DNA from: Bdellovibrionales bacterium GWA1_52_35
GTDB lineage: Bacteria; Bdellovibrionota; UBA1018
DNA length: 64,000 nucleotides
Reading direction: 5' to 3'
NCBI GenBank assembly: GCA_001769805.1
Contig: MEPO01000013.1
Coordinates: 62,001 to 126,000 of the forward strand
The position numbers were made by a program, and so were the translations under genes. Each line of letters starts with the position of its first letter. Within the stretch, counting starts at the first letter, position 1. Below the pieces are notes generated by a model. The model saw nothing but the letters and a program-made list of their open reading frames with translations. It did no database searches and was not told the origin of the DNA. Shown piece by piece: positions 61,397-64,000 of this stretch.

Positions 61397-62574
61397 GTCC
61401 TGGGAGTCGGTGCCCAGCCAGCCTGGATCATGGCCTCCAGCGGTGCGGGGTTCTTGCCCCGGTTTGACCAGGCTTCACGAATCGCCGCGAGCAGTTCCTG
61501 CTGGAAACGTTCACGCGAAAACTCCGCTGCGCGCGCGCGACAGTCGGCTTCCGAAAAATGTACGGTACCCGCTTCCATTTTCAGGACCGCCTCTTTCAAG
61601 GCATCCACCGTCTGCGGGCGGAAGAAGAGTCCGGTTTTTTCCGAAACTGTTTCTGAAGCCCCCCCTTCCCCATAAGCGATCACGGGTGCGCCTGAAGCCA
61701 TAGCTTCAAGCGGCGTGATCCCGAAGTCTTCCACTCCCGGGAAAACAAAGGCCCTGCATTTAGAGTACAAATCGGTGATGACCTCGTTCGAACGGGATCC
61801 CAGAAATTCCACCGTGGGACCGGCTTTCTTCCTGAGTCTGGCTTCGTCCTGCCCGGAACCGACGATCAAAAGAGGAAGCTTCAGTTCATTGAAAGCCTGA
61901 ACCGCCAGATCCACACGCTTGTAAGGGGCAAAAGCCCCGACCATCAGATAATGCCTCCCGGCATGTCGAGGCCGGTTGAAACGTGCAAGATCCGCGAAGG
62001 GATAAATGACTTTGGCATCCCGCGCGTAGGCTCTGCCGATCTGTTCACGGATATATTGACTGTTGCCGATGAGCAGGTCGACCCGCTCCTTTCCACTCAC
62101 GCTGCGGTCCCAACGCTGGAAATAGCCTCGCAAAACGCGGGCAGCAAGCCGAACCGGCAGGGAAGCCTTCCCAGGGCCAAAGTAATCATCATAACGATCC
62201 CACATATAGCGCATGGGTGCGTGAACATAACTGACATGGACGGCATCAGCGGGCTTGCGAATCCCCTTGGCGACACAATGAGACGAAGAAATCACCAAGT
62301 CAAAACCGCTGAGATCAAACTCCTCGATCGCGCGCGGCATGAGCGGCAGGTAATGCCGATATTTTTGTTCGGCATAAGGAAACTTTTGTAAAAAGCTCGT
62401 GTGCCGTTTCAGCGTGGTAAGCGTAGGTGCGATTTTGCCGGGAACGTACAAGAGAGTAAAAAGTTCTGCTTTCGGGAAAAGTTCGGCAATTGCTTCGAGC
62501 ACATACTCGCCGCCGCGCATCCCGGTCAGCCAGTCATGAACGAGTGCTACCCGAAGAGGAACGTCAAAGTTCAT
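61393..62574 (-). CDS. Family 4 glycosyltransferase (mannosyltransferase-like)
   Basis: 393 residues, GT-B fold. LRVALVHDWLTGMRGGEYVLEAIAELFPKAELFTLLY at the N-terminus and VSYVHAPMRYMWDRYDDYFGPG in the middle are features of WbaZ-like mannosyltransferases. The donor site is in the C-terminal half: HYLMVGAFAPYKRVDLAVQAF and FPGVEDFGITPLEAMASGAPVIAYGEGGASETV (E-x7-E). With manC in the window, GDP-mannose is a likely donor. Its ATG overlaps the epimerase stop (ATGA); a polysaccharide operon. Confidence 0.92.
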   Translation of the reverse strand: MNFDVPLRVALVHDWLTGMRGGEYVLEAIAELFPKAELFTLLYVPGKIAPTLTTLKRHTSFLQKFPYAEQKYRHYLPLMPRAIEEFDLSGFDLVISSSHCVAKGIRKPADAVHVSYVHAPMRYMWDRYDDYFGPGKASLPVRLAARVLRGYFQRWDRSVSGKERVDLLIGNSQYIREQIGRAYARDAKVIYPFADLARFNRPRHAGRHYLMVGAFAPYKRVDLAVQAFNELKLPLLIVGSGQDEARLRKKAGPTVEFLGSRSNEVITDLYSKCRAFVFPGVEDFGITPLEAMASGAPVIAYGEGGASETVSEKTGLFFRPQTVDALKEAVLKMEAGTVHFSEADCRARAAEFSRERFQQELLAAIREAWSNRGKNPAPLEAMIQAGWAPTPRT

Positions 62575-63548
62575 AATTGAGTACGGAAGTAATCAATGCT
62601 TTCCCGAATACCTTCGGCGAAGCTGACCTTGGGCTCCCACTTCAGCAGCTCGCGTGCGCGCGTAATATCCGGGCAGCGCTTGCGGGGATCATCGGGGCGA
62701 GCCGGGAGGTACCGGAGTGTTGAACGTCCCCCTGTGGCCTCCTGAACAGTTTTGGCAAATTGCAGAATCGTCTGCTCCACGGGATTCCCGATATTCACCG
62801 GGACCGTGATCTTACTTTCGAAAAGCCGGAAGATACCCTCGATCAGATCCGAAACGTAACAGAAGCTGCGCGTCTGCTGACCTTGACCATGCACGGTCAA
62901 CGGCTCACCCTTCAGCCCCTGGATACAGAGTTCCGGGACAATCCTGCCATCATCCGGACGCATGCGAGGTCCGTAGGTATTAAAAATCCGGACAATCGCG
63001 CCGTTGAGCGGAGCCTGTTTCCTGGGTCCATTTTCCACACCACGAATCGCGCTACTCACGTAGGCTTCGGCAAACCGTTTGGTTTCGTCGTAACAGGCTC
63101 GTGGACCGATCGTATTCACGTTGCCGAAGTAATCCTCGGTTTGCGGATGAACCAGAGGATCACCATAAATTTCGGAGGTGGAGGCCACCATGAAGCGGGC
63201 TTTGTGCTTCAGCGCCAGGCTGACGGTATTCATGGTACCAATCGAGTCAACGGCGAGGATTTCAAACGGAATTCTTTCAAAATCAATCGGGCTGGCGGGA
63301 CAGGCGAAGTGAAGAACTCCAGCGAGGCCATGCTTCTTGAAAAGCTTGAAGTCTTGTTCGTCAAACGGAAGAGTCACGTCATGTTCGATCAGATCGAAAT
63401 GAGGTTGCCCCAGAATGGTGGAAAGATTTTCTTTACGGCCCGTGACAAAATTGTCGATCGCCGTGACGGCGTACCCACGCGAAAGGAAAAGTTCACAGAG
63501 ATGAGACCCAATGAATCCGGAACCACCGGTGATCAGAACATGCTTCAT
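62571..63548 (-). CDS. NAD-dependent epimerase/dehydratase, UDP-glucuronate decarboxylase (UXS)-like
   Basis: 325 residues. Rossmann motif VLITGGSGFIGSHLCELFL; LHFACPASPIDFERIPFEIL, STSEIYGDPLVHPQTEDYFGNVNTIGPRACYDETKRFAEAYV (S-T-S and Y-x-x-x-K) and RIFNTYGPRMRPDDGRIVPELCIQGL are diagnostic of UDP-xylose synthases, which oxidise and decarboxylate UDP-glucuronate. UDP-glucuronate must be supplied elsewhere; no UGD is in the window. It lies between two glycosyltransferase genes in one minus-strand operon. Confidence 0.93.
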   Translation of the reverse strand: MKHVLITGGSGFIGSHLCELFLSRGYAVTAIDNFVTGRKENLSTILGQPHFDLIEHDVTLPFDEQDFKLFKKHGLAGVLHFACPASPIDFERIPFEILAVDSIGTMNTVSLALKHKARFMVASTSEIYGDPLVHPQTEDYFGNVNTIGPRACYDETKRFAEAYVSSAIRGVENGPRKQAPLNGAIVRIFNTYGPRMRPDDGRIVPELCIQGLKGEPLTVHGQGQQTRSFCYVSDLIEGIFRLFESKITVPVNIGNPVEQTILQFAKTVQEATGGRSTLRYLPARPDDPRKRCPDITRARELLKWEPKVSFAEGIRESIDYFRTQL

Positions 63549-63565
63549 ATTGATTGCCGCCTCTT

Positions 63566-64000
63566 TTATATGCCTAACACACGTCGATAGATCCGGTCCA
63601 TATGACGCCCGAGATTTGCTACACTATACCGCATGCGGACCCGCTTCATTGTTTCCGGATCAACCCTGGGTGCCAGAGGCTGTCCCGGTTTCCCCACCCG
63701 CAGCAAAGCCTCGATCCAACCTGACAAATCATTTGGACCCACCCAGATTGCTTCATCTGCATGCAAGTCACAGAGGCCCTCTCGATGAGGCACAATGTCA
63801 GAGACCATGATCGGTGTTCCGATTGATGCGGCCTCAACTGGGGGCAGACCAAAACCTTCATATAACGAAGGAAATACCAACGCACCCGCCCCGTACATCA
63901 GGCAAAGGGCCTCATCATCCATCAATGAGCCCAGTTCAACTATTCCGGGACTCCCGGGCTGGGCAATACCGTGCACGCTAAGCGCCAGTGGCCATAATTC
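63566..64000 (-). CDS. Family 4 glycosyltransferase, partial (N-terminus outside window)
   Basis: 145 codons from the window edge to the stop at 63566; the frame is open to base 64000, so the start lies outside. GIVELGSLMDDEALCLMYGAGALVFPSLYEGFGLPPVEAASIGTPIMVSDIVPHREGLCD is the donor-binding C-terminal half of GT4 enzymes with E-G-F-G-L-P-P-V-E. It is followed after 17 bases by the UXS-like gene and belongs to the same operon. Only the C-terminal domain can be judged. Confidence 0.9.
   Translation of the reverse strand, partial: ELWPLALSVHGIAQPGSPGIVELGSLMDDEALCLMYGAGALVFPSLYEGFGLPPVEAASIGTPIMVSDIVPHREGLCDLHADEAIWVGPNDLSGWIEALLRVGKPGQPLAPRVDPETMKRVRMRYSVANLGRHMDRIYRRVLGI

Noticed and set aside
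62760..63590. 276-residue open frame on the plus strand
   Set aside because: Antisense to the UXS-like epimerase, whose motifs are complete.

Overview
The window looks like chromosome of a Gram-negative, mid-GC, aerobic-type bacterium, most likely from the Bdellovibrionota/Oligoflexia or a neighbouring deltaproteobacterial lineage. The support is gene content: an AgmX/PglI-type TonB-C protein next to an outer-membrane barrel and a helical-repeat protein, a cluster of short prepilin-like genes, a PhaR-type regulator, Tol-system genes, many lipoproteins, and a CRP-like protein with an extended C-terminus. This placement is inference; no rRNA gene is present.

Layout. 1-3.6 kb: a minus-strand lipoprotein operon (TPR protein, LolB-like lipoprotein, peptide-binding protein cut by the window edge). 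3.9-5.5 kb: PhaR-like regulator, small outer-membrane barrel, MORN-repeat lipoprotein. 5.6-16.6 kb: an alpha-glucan cluster in one direction: MFS sugar transporter, exported chloride-type alpha-amylase, exported GH13 hydrolase, then glgE, maltokinase and malQ packed with overlapping or adjacent start/stop codons. It suggests extracellular starch or glycogen is cut, imported, phosphorylated to maltose-1-phosphate and rebuilt as glucan. 16.8-22.1 kb: a six-gene envelope/motility-like locus. 22.1-28.7 kb: a minus-strand division/peptidoglycan operon, ftsE-ftsX-envC-like-ctpA-xseA-M23 peptidase. 28.8-34.7 kb: CPBP-like membrane protein, tolQRAB (no pal follows), FadI-like thiolase. 34.8-41.5 kb: secreted HELAH protein, GAF-sigma54 activator, two small proteins, class V aminotransferase, purA.

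41.6-48.2 kb: a tRNA-Lys(TTT) is followed by an accessory island, visibly more AT-rich. It holds two paralogous stand-alone HsdR-N-like (PD-(D/E)xK) proteins at its two ends in opposite orientation, a terminase-small-subunit-like gene, a ribbon-helix-helix protein, a small serine recombinase, a frameshifted phage gene and several lipoproteins. Three of its genes share an upstream palindrome TATTC-N6-GAATA. This is the most likely place for an undescribed system.

48.2-55.1 kb: GT2 glycosyltransferase, a signal-peptide-bearing SelO-like pseudokinase lacking the usual catalytic aspartate, a PAP2 phosphatase, a TerC-family protein and an orphan histidine kinase. Between that kinase and a CRP-like gene lies a probable independent small RNA ending in a strong terminator. 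56.4-64 kb: GDP-mannose synthesis (manC plus cupin), a SPOR-domain protein with a probable leaderless mRNA, a compact pseudopilin cluster with three G-Q-x3-E cleavage motifs and nested reading frames, a PfkB kinase, and a polysaccharide operon (GT4, UDP-xylose-synthase-like epimerase, another GT4 cut by the right edge).
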